DNA of 60,000 nt, taken from assembly GCF_029227915.1 (NCBI RefSeq), contig NC_079889.1, forward strand, positions 7,690,001 through 7,750,000. The letters are read 5' to 3'. Source of the stretch: Hydractinia symbiolongicarpus (taxonomy: Eukaryota; Cnidaria; Hydrozoa; Anthoathecata; Hydractiniidae). Position 1 is the stretch's first letter; every line of letters begins with the position of its first letter. A program made the position numbers and the translations under genes. Of this stretch, positions 1 to 13,639 are shown in pieces. The notes beneath the pieces are model-generated. The model did no database searches. It had not been told where the DNA came from and was given only the letters and a program-made list of their open reading frames with translations.

Positions 1-754
1 ATATTTTTAAAGCTTAAGACAGTTGCGTTGCATCTTATATTTAAGTTACATTTTGGGAAGTGTTATCAGAATCAAAATTTTATTTTTGGTTTCTTAAGTC
101 ACTTATACCGTGACCCCAGAATAGCACTTTAGCTTTCCGCACTACAAAGGACCCAGTCACATATTGCTGCCTGTGCTGAGTCGATGTGAAATAATATTGC
201 TCCACAAGAAAAAGGTGTTGCAGAAAAAAATCTTAAAAAAATGGCCGACAATGACGTATTAACCATTTTCCGACTCTCAGATTAGGCCTTTAATAAGACC
301 CGTAGGGGCAAAAAATCGATAAACGACATCTTTTTTCCGCAAAACAGGGGTTTGGGTCGTCATTTAGCGTTATTTTCAATATGCCTCGATAACTCCTTAT
401 AGTGCGGAAAGCAAAATACGTCAAATATATCGTGATAAGCCGACTGACGTGTATATCGCCGCCAGATCGGAGTTTTTTCGCGACGGGTATGTCGGATTTT
501 TTAAATGTCGGAGAACAAGGCTCGTCGCTTGGAAAAACATAATGGTAGATTTAAGCGGGAGTGCAACTTATTGAAGAATACAGAAAGGGTGGGACAGGGT
601 CCCCTAGGTTCGCAAGCAAAAATTTTTAGTGGGCCTTATTTTGAAAAGATGCCTTGAAACATGGCAAGATGAACAAATATAGCTGCCATTTTTAAACGTG
701 GCATTTTTGTGATATGTAAATGGTTATTGTAGATGCACGATAATTGTTTTTCCT
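1..754. other. AT-rich intergenic DNA, nothing recognised
   Basis: No open frame of useful length and no repeat boundary that I can support. Confidence 0.4.
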
Positions 755-755
755 A

Positions 756-823
756 GCCCTATCCAGGATTTGAATCTGGATCTCTCATTTGCATGAGGGT
801 CATAGCCATTAGACCAACAGGGC
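756..823 (-). tRNA. tRNA-like sequence, probable pseudogene or SINE head
   Basis: Read on the minus strand, the first seven bases (GCCCTGT) pair with the last seven (ATAGGGC). A D-arm-like segment with a GTC/GAC stem follows, then an anticodon-like stem and a T-loop core TTCAAAT flanked by CCAG/CTGG. The anticodon loop seems one base short (TGCAAA), so the identity is unclear; a GCA (Cys) anticodon is one reading. At about 68 bases it is short for a tRNA. A degenerate tRNA copy or the head of a SINE is more likely than a working gene. Confidence 0.35.
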
Positions 824-1254
824 ATGTATATATATGAAAAACTTTACAGGTGCATAATATATATGCTTATGGATTTACAGCACACATAGCCTACTTAAAC
901 TTTTTTATGGATATCAATATTCTATTTTTTTATTATTATACTAACTAGACGGTGGACCTGGCGTTGAAATGACTGGTTTAGTCGCAAGTAACTGTGTTAC
1001 CCGGCGTTAAATGTCTGGTGGAGCGATTAATAGTAACTGTAACTTGTGCCACACATTCATGTGCAGCACTTTAGTACAAGTACGTAAATCGTGGTGTAAT
1101 ATATTTTTCAAAAAATAACTTTTCTACAAAAATACAGTTTATTTTCATTGCGAATATTTTCAAAATGTTTCCGAGAAAACTTAAAAAATGAATTTTAATC
1201 CAGGGTGAGCGCTTCGCACAGGTAAAAAATGTTGCACATCTATATATATGTATG

Positions 1255-1756
1255 TTTAATACCCTTTAAAATTAGCGCAACTTCTGTTAAACAGAAACAC
1301 AGGTAACAGCTTGTCGTTAACTTTGGGATGAGTGATTATATACAGGTATATATACCGTGTCGCACATACGTTTTGGCATAATATTCATTTCCAAAAAACT
1401 ATCCCAACTTCGGTTCAAATAAACAGACAGTAAACAGCCTGTTGTACCCTTTGCAGCTAAAACAATCAATCAGCAATTTTATTTTGTGGAAAAGTTTTTG
1501 TAACATTTACAAATAAAAACACAGTTCACGATCTGTTTTTACCCTGTTAAAGCAAAAAGAATCCTGCAACATTTTATGGGAAAAGTTCCCATGAAAAATC
1601 AAAAATTAATTGTGACATCAAATAGGCATAATACATTTTCCAACAAAACTTTATTGCCACTTCGGTTTAAATAAAAACAGTGAATACAGCCTGTTGTTAT
1701 ACCCTGTCCAGCTAAAAATCACACAACAGTTTTATTTTGTAGAACAAGTTTTTATG
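1255..1756. repeat. diverged tandem repeat, about 250-bp period
   Basis: The stretch from about 1377 to 1505 recurs at about 1626 to 1756. Both contain an ACTTCGGTT(C/T)AAATAAA block, then CAGCCTGTTGT, then TTTTATTTTGT. Shorter related pieces (AACAGCTTGT near 1305, ACGATCTG near 1530) lie between and before them. There is no coding potential. Confidence 0.5.
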
Positions 1757-4312
1757 ACAGTACGATAAAAAGCTCTTCTATTATTATTTCATCTAAATTG
1801 GCAGTTTTAAGCTAGCTAGCTAGCTTTAGGTGTGAGTGAGAATAAGAATGGGTTCATTACATGTAAAAAATAATGATATACTAGCTAACCATACCCTTTC
1901 TTTGTTTCTTGAAAATGCCCTTCCTTCCATTCCGAACAGGGAGATCTAACTAGAATAAACACAACTGCCAACTCATCAAACAAAATGCCGAACGACTAAA
2001 ATCAAAGTCACCGCCAGGCTTGGAAATGCGGCAAGCCGCGGGAACGCTTGCCGTGCAGTAAACTCAACAATGGGGGTCGCAGAATAACTCACCTGAGTCT
2101 AATAAGTGCTTAAATTCAACAACGCATCAATAGACAAAGAACAAAGTATCAATCATGTCTTGAAGAAAGAAAGTTTGAAAGTCCACTATTCATGAACAAG
2201 AAGAAAATTACAATGTAAGTACGAATATTTCAAGCCATTAGCAATAACTTTCTTCGTTTGTTTCCTACGAGCCATTTGTTTACCATAGATACTGGTTGTA
2301 CTCACATACTAAATCGACACTTTTATTCATTTAGGTTTTATTTTCTTGGAAAGTGTAAACGTAAACGTAACAAAAAGTTAAAGAATGGCGGACAGTAGGT
2401 TTTTTTAAACTGTTTTGACGGTCTTTATTGACATTGTGTTATAACGGAAGTCTTAGTTATTCATATCAACACTGGCGCCAAGAACGACAAGAATTTTTAT
2501 GCGCACTTCTGGTTGGTTTTACAAACATTATGACTATATTCACAAAGAAACTACATATAGATGTTGTTGTCTAGTAAAGAAACACCAACCGGTCTTCTGA
2601 TATTTGCAGCGCCTGTGTAGGCCATTGAATCGGAATACCTGTCAACAACGTGATTGGTACTTCAAAGGAGCCTCAACATTGCGGGTCGTCAGCACAGCTT
2701 TGTAATTCTTTGGTAGCTCTAAGTAACACTCGGGCCAGCTCTACGTGGGTTTATTTAATTGATGTGAGTAATTGAATTCATTCTGTTTGAATATCTTCCT
2801 TGTGTTCTGAGATCTAGCAAGGATCTATCTAGGAAATTACTATGTTGTTTCGATAACGATTAATCAAAAAGGTCTCTAAATCTTTGCAGCTTTCATTAAC
2901 TACTGATTCGTATGTTTTGTGCCACATGTTTGGTTTTGTTTTACATATTGTGGAGCGCCTTTTTGACGTGGGACTGCTTTATTGCTTTTTGTTGGTTTAT
3001 TTTATCGTTTCTTGGTTTTGACTGAGGCTGTGTCTTCTAAAAACTGGAAAAAGAATGCCATCAACATAGGCAAACGATATCACTTCTAATCCATCTGCAT
3101 GCTATTTTTGGACAAGTTGAAAATCATCAACTTGTTGTTTCGTTGTTGCAGACAGTGCTCGACAAATTGACGACACAAGGAACTTATTAAGCTGTACAAG
3201 ATAAAGAAAGTTTAAGATATTTTATCTAGAGTCTTAAGGTAGGCAAATTTAATAAGCTTGTGCATTGCGAAAGAATGGTTTAGTTAAAAAGGTATATAAA
3301 TAAACTGACAATGCTTTTTACCGGACGCATGTATAGTTCCAAAGTGTTTTGTACATTGCTGTGCAAAATGTAATTGAAGTTCAAAATTAGTGGATTCTAT
3401 CATCAGTAATGCCGAAAAATTATCTAGCAAATCCTAGCCTAGTCACATAGTCTACGTGATTTCTCTATGGCTTATCGGTAAAGTTCGGTAAAAATTGAGA
3501 AAGATTTGTTTAGTAGCCAATAACTTGTTACCAAAAAAACTATTGTACGACCTTTTTTCCTTTTACAGTAGAACCATTTTTACCGACTATATCCCGACTC
3601 GACAACAATTTTTGTCTTTTTTTGTGGATTTAGTACAGGAATGCCTTAAAAATTATATTTAAAAGCAATTCTAATTCGGTTCATGCTAAGTGGATTTAAC
3701 CCAACATAAGTCAAAACATTGTAAGTCAATGGCAATTAAAAGACAGGATATTCCCAATAAAAGGAGATTTTTTATCAATACACCCTAAATCTCGTTAATA
3801 ATAAAAAGCATTGATCTTAACAATAATGCCACTAAAACAGCATCCTCTCATGCGACTAAGTTGAAACGTCATACAAACACCAATCCAATAGTGTTGAATG
3901 TGATTTTAATATCACAGTTACAATATTCGGGAAACGTGTACTGCAAAGATTTACGCAAAAGAGAAAAATATTTTTTTTAATGCGTGAATTTACCAAATTC
4001 GGCAAACCAGATCAGGAGAAAATCATAATCTTCGACTGTAACAGATGATTTTAAGCTTTGAAGATGCTTATAAACCTCGACTTGGACGCCCACAAATTTT
4101 TAGATATATATACAGTTAAAGATCTCATTTTTGGATGTCTATTGGTAAGTACATATGTTGATCTGAATGCTAGGTAGGATTTAGAAACCAATTAGTTTTT
4201 CCACTGGCTTTTTTGTTGGTTGGCTGAAAATAGTTTGTTCTTATCATCTTGTGTAAAACTCGTGAATATTGCATGTGCACAATATCCAAAATTTGTTGAA
4301 TATTAGTATAAA
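1757..4312. other. intergenic DNA without recognised gene
   Basis: No reading frame is supported. A short ATG stretch followed by GTTTTTT near 2385 could be a first exon, but nothing confirms it. Confidence 0.35.
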
Positions 4313-4594
4313 TAACCCTGCACAATATTTTTCTAAGTTCTGCAAAGATGATCCATCAAGTAGGACTTAAACCCACAACCTCTCGTTTGCCAGGTGATTG
4401 CTCTACGGGCTGTGCTATCGAACCGATTCTACCTCCCAATTATCTTCGTCTCGTGCACTACATGTTTTAGGGAGAAAAGGATCGGATCGACAGTACGGTT
4501 GTAAAACAATCGGCCGGCAAGCGAAAGGTTGTCGATTCAAGAGCCACTCGATCCATCATCCTTGCAGCCCTTGGTAAGATAATGTGCAGGGTTA
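4313..4594. mobile_element. foldback MITE, near-palindromic
   Basis: The element begins TAACCCTGCACA and ends with its exact reverse complement TGTGCAGGGTTA. The two halves are diverged reverse complements over about 120-140 bases each, sharing a CTGCAA(A/G)GATGATSSATC block and a CTTTCGCTTGCC / CTCTCGTTTGCC block. The left half read on the minus strand has a tRNA-like B-box (GGTTTAAGTCC), so each arm may derive from a tRNA-like unit. No gene is present. Confidence 0.55.
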
Positions 4595-7500
4595 CTTCTA
4601 CCAAAAAATCACACATATGCACCGTTTTTCCTATAACATAGGCTGATAATGGACTCTGTTAATTATATTTAAAAAAATTTCAGGCCATTTTACATCACTT
4701 CGCGCAGCCTGCGCCTTCTTCGCCGCGCCGTGGTGATTGAAACGGGGGTAGTTGCTGCTGCAAATTTGGATTTTAAGTATGTAAGCACAAGCGATTGACT
4801 TTAATCCGTTACAGTGATAAGTACGCCAATTCAGCTGTCAAAACCGAATCGAATAGAGATTTTTGTAAGTAGACTATGATACGGATGCTTGATATATTTT
4901 TATGAAAATTTGCGCGTTACCGTTTTATGTTTCCTGAATGTTAGTTTAGTACGCCTGCCAATTTACCGTAGCTTTATGAAATGGGAGAGACGATTCTATT
5001 TTTGTATTTTTTTTTTTTGGCATCAAAACAAACACATCAAGCCTAAAGTTTTTTGAGTTTAAAGTCTCAAATAGTCGGTGAAAACGATAGAGATACCCAA
5101 ACTAGGTCTATATTAAGTTAGTAATTTTTGTACTTAAATGCCAAGTTCCTTGATCTAAACGCGCAGACGCCCTCCACTCCCCCTACCCTTGTAGTCCGCA
5201 CATAAATTCACGGAAACATGTTTATATAATTTGCAGTCGCGGTTTAAATCTGACATGTTGGTAATAAAATTTTGGTCGCCGTAGAAATGGTAGGTGTTTT
5301 TGTACTACTTTTTCCTCTCCTGTTTTTTTTTCGTGCACCATTTTGTAGTTAACAGTTATGCAAATAATCATAACGTATTTTATTTAGAAAATGTTACTTT
5401 AACCTTCTTTGTGTCAAGAGACAATTGAAATCTTATCAGGATTAGTTAGCTAAAACCAATTTTTAAATGTGTCAAAAGGTATGTGTAGGCATCTGGATTT
5501 TCTGCTTATGGACTTTTTTTAACATTTTAAAACACGAACGTATTCGCATCATATCTAAGTCTTAAATTCATGCGCGAATAAAGGTTACAAATCTTTATCG
5601 CAACATCTTATTGTCCTTCTATTGTTTTTTTCCAGGCTTTCAGACAACCTGCCTAATCTGACACGTCCAAGTTAATCTTTTATGAAGACCATAGTAAATC
5701 ATTTCAGAATGCTATTATAGATCTTACTTAGACCCTTCCCTACTATAAGGAGTTTAGCATTGCTCTGTAGATTTTACACCTGTCGTATTATACTCTGTCT
5801 AGTTCATAATATGTAGCAGCCTCCCTCATAACAGACAAGATGACCACCAACCTCGGATTTAGTACTGTGTATTTCTTGCATGTGGATGTTAATGAATTTA
5901 TTTTACTTAGGTTTTTGTGCTCTTCAAACACTTCGGGGATGCTGCGAGTCTTAATTTTTCCTGGACAATTTGTCAATCATAAAGAACTATACAAGTTCTT
6001 CATGAAGCCGTCTCTGTGTTGGAGAGATAAAGAGGTATAATTTCTTTGAACACATTGCCAATGTCATTGGTGAATGAATTTTCATCATAATTATACAGGC
6101 AACTGCCCGAAAACAAATGATTGTATGTATCAGATATGTATCGGATATCTATCAGATATGCATCAAAAGTTGTTTTTAAGAATAAGCAAAAGGTTTTCAA
6201 ATTTTAGTTCATCTACATCTCAATATGCGTAAAATTGCTCTTATTAACACTAAAGAATGAATAAATTATTCCTAAGTACATTAAAAAACACATAAAAAAC
6301 AGGAAATGAAAGTATAACTATTATCGTAATCATATGAAAGTGTGATGCATGAAAAATAAAGACATCCGCGTGATCGCAAACCGAAACATACTCACCTTTT
6401 ATATTATATACGTACGATTTAAACAAGTAAAAAAAATCTCTTTCAGAGCACTCGTCGAAACGTAGGCTGAAAGCTGATTGAGGTATAAGGAATGCTTATA
6501 AATAAAAGAAAGCTCCAGCTCCTCTAAATATTACACAATTCAATGCCATACAATAGCGTATCACTGAGAGGAACACTATCAGAAAAGTATGTAAGCAGAG
6601 ATGCGAGTTGTAGCTACTAAAATTGATGTTATAAAATGTGAAAAATGTATAATAACGAGTCTTTTGTGCTCAAGAAGTAAAAATTAAGTAAAGACTGAAA
6701 AAAGGAGATATTAACAAAGTTTTATGTATACGTGACGTGCAAGATTTTATTACAGCTGTTTGTACTGTGAATGAATTGAGCATTAGAAATTCTTACTTTT
6801 GGCGGAACTTTTGGTTGGTGAGAGGGAAGGGCAGGTATTGAATTTGCTACTTAAGAAATGAAGTAAAAGAAAAGCTGACGTGTACATCAAATATTAATAC
6901 TTCTGATGGATGGAGTGTATGTAGTATTGCTCTAAACGTGGAAATAATTTCATGAAAGTTTACAAAAAAGGAAAAAAAAGAGAGAATTATAAAAATGGCA
7001 ACACACATCTTTAAACTACTACATCACTAAAATTTATGAAACGTTAATGCTGCTTTTCGCATGCTTTCATCTTCACTATACAATTACTTGTTTTCAGCTG
7101 TTACGTCACAAAGCGGTAAATTAACTTCAATGTACATTTTGTATCATATATATTGAATTTCATTTTAAATAAGAGTGCGCACTACATTGCTTCTCATTCC
7201 CGGCGGCTGCTATGTCATTGAACGAGGCTCTCTCATCAGGATGCAAAATATGAAATACTGAAAAACAACTTGAAAAACTAGTACATAGGGTCCATGCAAG
7301 TACCAATTAAAAAGAAAGAATAAAGATCAATGTAGTGACATCGCAAGCGATAAAGAGTTACTTAGGTTAAATGCAACAAAAAATTGAGGATGGTTTCATT
7401 TAAGAAAGGCTTTACGACATTATCAGATACATAACCTATATTTTCAGAATCACCCCAAAGAACATATTTTCCATCTTTTAGCGCTTGATAACATGATTTC

Positions 7501-8125
7501 TCCTTCTCCTTAAGCGAAAGATTACAACGAAGTGAAGAGACGATACTACAGTTTAGTTAGAACCAGCTATTGGCTGTTCCCTGTGATGATATTTTATTAT
7601 CTAACATTTGGGAGCTGGAAGTGGTAAGGAAAATTCATTTCTGTATCTGGTCGTCTTGCTAATACATACTTGAGTGTCACAAAAATGTAGTAGCAAAACG
7701 TAGCATTTCAATTTCAGACATTTCAATTAAATATAAGTGATCCAGAAGTTGATTTATATTTCAAATTGATGTTCATTTCAATTAATTAATTGCATTATAT
7801 CAGGAAATGTTAAACAACAGATTATCTAAAGGTGAGCCGTTGTGGCACATTTAAGTGGTAACGCCGTACAATAAGCTGTCAAGTTATAAACTCACTGAAT
7901 TGCTAAGTGTCAGTCAAATCAGTAAAAATACCTGTGCGTCAAGACAAATTTAGTTATGTCAGCATCATTGAGAGCAATTTCTTTTTCCATAAAAAGATGT
8001 GGGTACTAGCAATTTTAAAGCAACATTCATGAGTGCTAACTACATCGTGCTAAAAACATATTACAAAAACATTATTGAACGTGATGAAAGTAATATTAGC
8101 TTGACAAACCTTTCAGTTTGTCATC
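4595..8125. other. intergenic DNA, no supported gene
   Basis: Small open frames near 5788-6200 occur on both strands over the same bases, with no recognisable domain or codon signal. I see no transposon boundary. Confidence 0.35.
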
Positions 8126-8814
8126 TTAACCCTATTCGGTCCGGGGGGGGGGGGGGGCGGATTCCGCCCCCCCTGACGGTTTTTTTTTTAATAACTCCTG
8201 ATTGCTTTCTTATATGGCTATGATACTTACTGAGTTTCAACATTGATATTGGCCATTACTCAAAACTACCCCTAAAATCTCTATGAAATCCTTATAATGG
8301 GGAAAATATAATAACTCCTGTTAGGATTATCTTTAGAACTTGAAACTTGCAACACAACTTTGTTTCATCAAGAATAATTTTGACACGTGACTAATCCCAT
8401 TTCCCGATTTTGTCGGATTTTACCCGAAAATCAAAAAAAACTGATTTTCGGGCAATTTTTGGCAATTTTTTATCCGATCCATGTAAAAACCGAAAGATAT
8501 GTTAAAAACATTTTATTTAGCTTTCAGAAACTTCAAACAGAATGTAAAATTCGCTCTAAAAGAAAGGTAATTATACTTTAAGCAGATAGTGGCATTTTTA
8601 ACAATTTTCAAGCTTCTGATGACGTCACAGAAAATGTGCTGACGCAAGCAAAAATTTATTGCCGCCATTTTGTTCCTTTTATGACGTACTATAAGTGTGC
8701 GAAGTTTGATTCAATTTGAACAATCCTATAAAAAGTTATAGAGGGGGGGCGGAATCCGCCCCCCCCCCCCCCGGTCATAGTATGTTCGAAAAACCCCGGA
8801 CCGAATAGGGTTAA
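8126..8814. mobile_element. piggyBac-type MITE with TTAA duplication
   Basis: TTAA at 8126-8129 is followed by CCCTATTCGGTCCGGGG. At the other end CCCCGGACCGAATAGGG is followed by TTAA at 8811-8814. Inside both ends lies a second inverted block made of a long G or C run beside GGCGGATTCCGCC. Perfect terminal repeats starting CCC and a TTAA target duplication are the hallmarks of the piggyBac superfamily. At 0.7 kb and without a transposase it is non-autonomous. The open frames crossing its G/C runs are not genes. Confidence 0.8.
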
Positions 8815-10922
8815 AGTGTTTTCACTGTAACAGCTCTCAATAACATAGAATGCAATATTAGAAACCAATGAACGCCTGTGACTGTTGATAATGTTTATCA
8901 TCGGCGAGAAATTCTTCTAAAAAAGTGGATGTAAACAAAATTCTGCTTTTTACAATTTATAGAATTAGAATCTACAAAACCACTTGGTATATAAGATGTG
9001 TTGCTTTAGATGACAAAATTATATAAACATAATTTACGATTGTGTTGAGAGCAACGGTAATCCATTTATAGATTGATGATAAAATGTTTTAGTTCAGGAC
9101 CATCGATTGTAGAAAAACAAGAGCACGCTGAAGATTTGTTTAGAGCTACTATAATATGCTGAAGTTAGTTGTGTCTTTTAAAATTATGTACTGCAAACTA
9201 ATGCAGTTCTTACCTACTTTAAAGTACCCCCTTTATAGTTTTGAAGATAGCGTATAATTTCTGACAGATGCACGTGCGTCATTTCGTGTGCTACAGACTG
9301 GTATTTTTAAAATGGTCTATGTGGAAACTTTTGTAAATGTAATTGGTAAGTACATTTGCTTGATGTTAAAACCTTCTGTTTTTGCGTCGCATTTAAAGTT
9401 TAAATATTTAGAAGTATAAAAATTTATGCAACTGGATGTGATAACTGTTTCTGCTAACCCTATTTCTACTAGCATTTTTCGAACTGTTCAACGCTAGGGG
9501 AATCTCCTTCTTTATGATTTTAAAAGAATAATTGCTAGGGCTTTAACATTTGGCAGGTAAGTACTCTAATTTGAAATGTGTCAAGCACACCAGGTGAGAG
9601 GTCATGAGTTGGCAAATGAGTTAGCAACACATCAGAGTGTTTCTAACTCATTTCTCTAGCAAAGTTTAGTTAAGTCCTTGCACCCAATATAATTTCTTTT
9701 TATTTAACGTATATTAACTGACTGTGATTGGTCATGATTAAGGAAAGCCTTAATTGCATGGGAAAAAAGTATGCAGTGTAGGTTTACATTTTCACTGATT
9801 TATTAAACATTTGAACCTGTAAAAAATTTATATGCCTGTTCAAAAATATCTAAGTAGAACAAAAAGGGTCGTGAGAAATAATTTCTCAATTTATCTAAAG
9901 AAATAAGAAATACAGAATTTCAAACCATTAATTATTCAAAATTATCTCAAATTGGGAATGCTCCTTTAATCTAACTTTGCGGATGAAAGGTAATTGATGA
10001 AATGATGTAACATAAATATTTATCGAAACAGAATGGGAAATTTATAATAGTAATTTTATTGTCACTTGCTAATGTCTTTCTAGCTCTAAATATTTTATTC
10101 TTGGAATTTCAAATTACATATTCAACAATAATCTCATCTTTGGCATTGACACCTTCATACTAACATCGTGGATGAAAAAGTTGATGGCCGGATGTATCAT
10201 AAATACTTATAGAAATAGAATAGAACTTGCTTTATTGCTACTTACTAAAGCCATAACCCATCAAACTGCCGTAGGAACATAATCCTTAGGGAATTTACAG
10301 TAAAATTCACCAAAATCCAAAGAGAAATACCATATAAGGTTACCTTACAATAACTATACCATGACACTAATATTTCGTTATGGATATTAAATAATTAGGG
10401 AGAAATTATTCGTAGTCGATGTGAACATTATGCTCTATGTGAGTAAAATAATTATTCGAGAATGAGTTTACCTTTTTCACAAGTTTTCATTATATATATT
10501 TTTTTAATTTAATTCTGTAAAAAACATCTAATACCTGATAAGCAACATAGACCGCTAGAAGAAAAAGAAACTGTCACATTATTTATAAATATAAAAAGTC
10601 GTAATTTGTTCTTAAATTTTAATTCTCAACACTAATCTCACCTTCGGTATTGGCACGTTCATACTAACATCGAAGAAAAAAAAATAGAATGATGTGTCAA
10701 TAACACTCATTGAAAAAGAATGGAATATTCTTTGACGCATAGTCCCAGAAATCATTTAGCACCAAAACTTTCAGAAATATGAGGATCCAATTTCCCTGAA
10801 AAAAGAAGCAAAAAGTCACGAAAAATTAAAAACCAAAACAACATATAATGTAATGTTACACTGTCGACTACGACATGACAGAGTCTTTTGATTTTGGACA
10901 TCACTTAAAAAATATCATCATT
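8815..10922. other. intergenic DNA with diverged direct repeats
   Basis: No gene is recognised. Related segments near 9960, 10125 and 10625 share ATCTCA(T/C)CTT(T/C)GG, a CTTCATACTAACATCG block and a GATGTRTCAT stretch, pointing to an old repeat present about three times. A segment at 9241-9400 resembles one at 11497-11710. Confidence 0.4.
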
Positions 10923-11178
10923 GTGGCGCGTGGCCTTGTGGTTATGGAGTTCGCTTCGTAATTACAAGGGTGGTTCGGTCCACAGCGCGGGCATGTTTAG
11001 CAAGTGCCTTTACCACAGCTGCGGGTCAACCCATGCCATGTGAGGAAAATTGGGTAGGTATTACCGGTGTATACTTAATGTATACATTCCGAACACAGGA
11101 CCAACATTAATAACAGTGTTTCCAACACTGAAGTGGCTATACCTGTTAAAATATTCGGAATAATAATAATAATAATAA
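10923..11178 (+). mobile_element. tRNA-derived SINE
   Basis: The head has an A-box-like stretch (TGGCCTTGTGGTTATGG) and a B-box-like GGTTCGGTCCA about 35 bases later, the layout of an internal RNA polymerase III promoter. A non-tRNA body follows, and the element ends in a run of about six AAT triplets, a typical 3' tail. There is no open frame. SINEs of this kind depend on a LINE for mobility. Confidence 0.65.
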
Positions 11179-13321
11179 GCATGCATGGGGAGAAATTACG
11201 CAATAACGAGTTCCATATACTTTGATTCTTCATTAGCAAAATTTCTGAATATAACAAAAAGAATCAGAAGAAAAATGCCTCTTGCAAAAGAAGCGTCACA
11301 ATAATCTGTTAGAATCACACTTTTTGAAACAAATTATAATTACAATGCACATAATTTTTTTGAAAAAAAAATCATAACCAAAAGAATGCCCAGTTAAGTG
11401 TTACACAGGAAAGCCTGCAGGGGCCGTAGTCCGCTTGCTTCCACCCTAGTAGTAATAAAGTTAAAATATTTTTGGGTGAAGATTTCTCTCCTATTTATAA
11501 TTTTCACGATAGCATATAATTATGACTGCTGCACGTGATCTTTAGTGTGCTAAAGATGGAATGGGCAAAGCAATGAGTTTTTCGAAAAAGCACTTAATGA
11601 AACCATAGAAGATTATTTTCAAAATATCCTTTGGGAAAATCTGTGAATATAATTACTTTATTGGTACCGTTTTGGTAAGTACAATTGCCTAAGTGTTAAA
11701 GCTTGTTAGTGTGTCAAATATTGGTAGACCAAGTAACTTGGTCCACCGGCCTTTGATTTGAACAAATCGAACTTGATTGGTATTTTTTTCGTAAATACAG
11801 TTGCCTGATTGAAAACCTTTTTTCTCACATTTAAGGACAAAGTATTAAGGCACTGTAAATTGCACAATTATCGACTACTTTAAGGCATTTTGTGATGATT
11901 GTGAATTCTTTTTTTATTATTACTTCAAAAATGGTATAAAATTTATGACTGTTTACTGCAGGCAATTTATTGGCTGACAACTGCGGAATTAATACCAAGT
12001 GTTTTAGACATACCTCGTTAAATCAAAGAAATTCATTTTAAAATGCGAAAGCTCCTGTGAGCTTGCTTAGGATTGTCTCTGTTAAGTGATGTTACCAAAT
12101 GTGTTTGATTTTTTAGCTGTGTCATCAAAATGTAAAAAAGAAGCACTAAAACGTTTTTTCTAAACAATACAGAATTAATAAACACAAACAAACAACAATT
12201 TTCTCCTAAAAAATATTTTTATTAACTTGAGAACAGGAAGTTTTATTTCCCAGATGGCACTATCAACTTTGAGGAACTCTATATTCGTGGTAAGTGCAGA
12301 GATTAACCTTGGGGTTATATCCTAGCTTTCTATATCATTTATGCTTTGTGGATAGAATCGTTATAACCAAAACGACACGCTCGCCTCATCAGTCACACCT
12401 GTCCAAGGCTGGTATCTTAAATCCCTTGTTTGAAGAATCTATGCTTGTAAAGAGTAAGGTTATTAGAACAGTCGTTATGGCATTACGAGATCTGATGTGA
12501 ACAAATTATATTTTAAAGTAAATAAATTCTTATTATTTTGTGAAATGATAAATTATTTTTATAACTGAATAAATTAGTCTCCTTATTGCGTATTATATCT
12601 TTATATCTACTTCTTTTATAGAGAACGAAATGTAACATGTTTGTACAGGCAAATATTTATTTGGTTAAGGATATTTCTTGTTTTTACACGTTCTTTCTGC
12701 TAGGAGGATAGAAATAAAGATGTTAACATTTATTTTTCGTTAGCACAAGTAGTTTCTTTATTAAGCGCATAATTTAAATCTAGCGTTTTTCTTTTACAAA
12801 GAAGTAATTAGGGCGCGTAGGGTGTGATTGGTTTGAAGAGAAAATTTTTACTTGTATAACTTATTGTTTTTCTTTTTCCTCTATCCTCCTAGATCTCTGG
12901 TACTTAATACACGTTTTAAAAAAGCAACAAAAAAAAAACTTGCTGAGACTGCTTATGTTTCTCAGCTATACAGGATCGAAAGTTAATGTGCTACTTTTAG
13001 TCTACATCTTCGCGCAAAATTTACTGCACTTGTCAAATATAGTGAATTCTTGTTATATGGCTATTTTTGCTATTTTTATTCCATTTTAATCCTACAAATC
13101 TCTATTAGAACTTAGTGTTGCTAGGGATATGTTGCTTATACGAAAAACGTGTTAAAAACCCGGCGCACTGCCGAGTACTAACGTTTTTTATTTATAATGG
13201 GATATACAATTCTTTTAGTTCTGAATGTCTTTTTTATGTAAAACAACATCAAGGGATATTTATTTCAAAGATTTTTTAACTGCAATCATGAACGTCACAT
13301 AAAATATATAGACGATTTACC
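11179..13321. other. intergenic DNA, no supported gene
   Basis: Segments near 11675 and 11790 resemble the GGTAAGTACATTTGCTTGA stretch near 9350. The only longer frame (12294-12500) has no recognisable domain. Confidence 0.35.
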
Positions 13322-13639
13322 CAACCTCGTTCCCAGGGCATTTTGCCTTGTTGATAAAGCTGATAGCGGCGAAAAGGCCCTGGAACAGGCTGGTCACATG
13401 ATCGCTTATAATTTATGATAATTATACCCAAAATATAATTTATGCATAGTTGTCTTTCGAGGCAGTAACAACAAACATGGCAGCTGGGCTGTTGGTCTCC
13501 AGCTTTAAAAAATTGACTCAACATTAGAAAAGATTAGGGATTGTGATATTATTTATATATATAGCTAGTTATTATTATTATATGTAACATAAGACACCAG
13601 GAATAGATAGAAATTTAAGTTTTTAGTTGCATGTAAAAT

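Noticed and set aside
5788-6200. Overlapping small open frames on both strands
   Set aside because: Both strands are open over the same bases, with no domain, splice support or codon signal.
8689-8901. 70-residue frame with Gly and Pro runs on the minus strand
   Set aside because: It crosses the G/C homopolymers and terminus of the piggyBac-type MITE.
12294-12500. 68-residue frame preceded by a GTAAGT-like site
   Set aside because: No recognisable domain, and its start lies within a possible splice-donor context.
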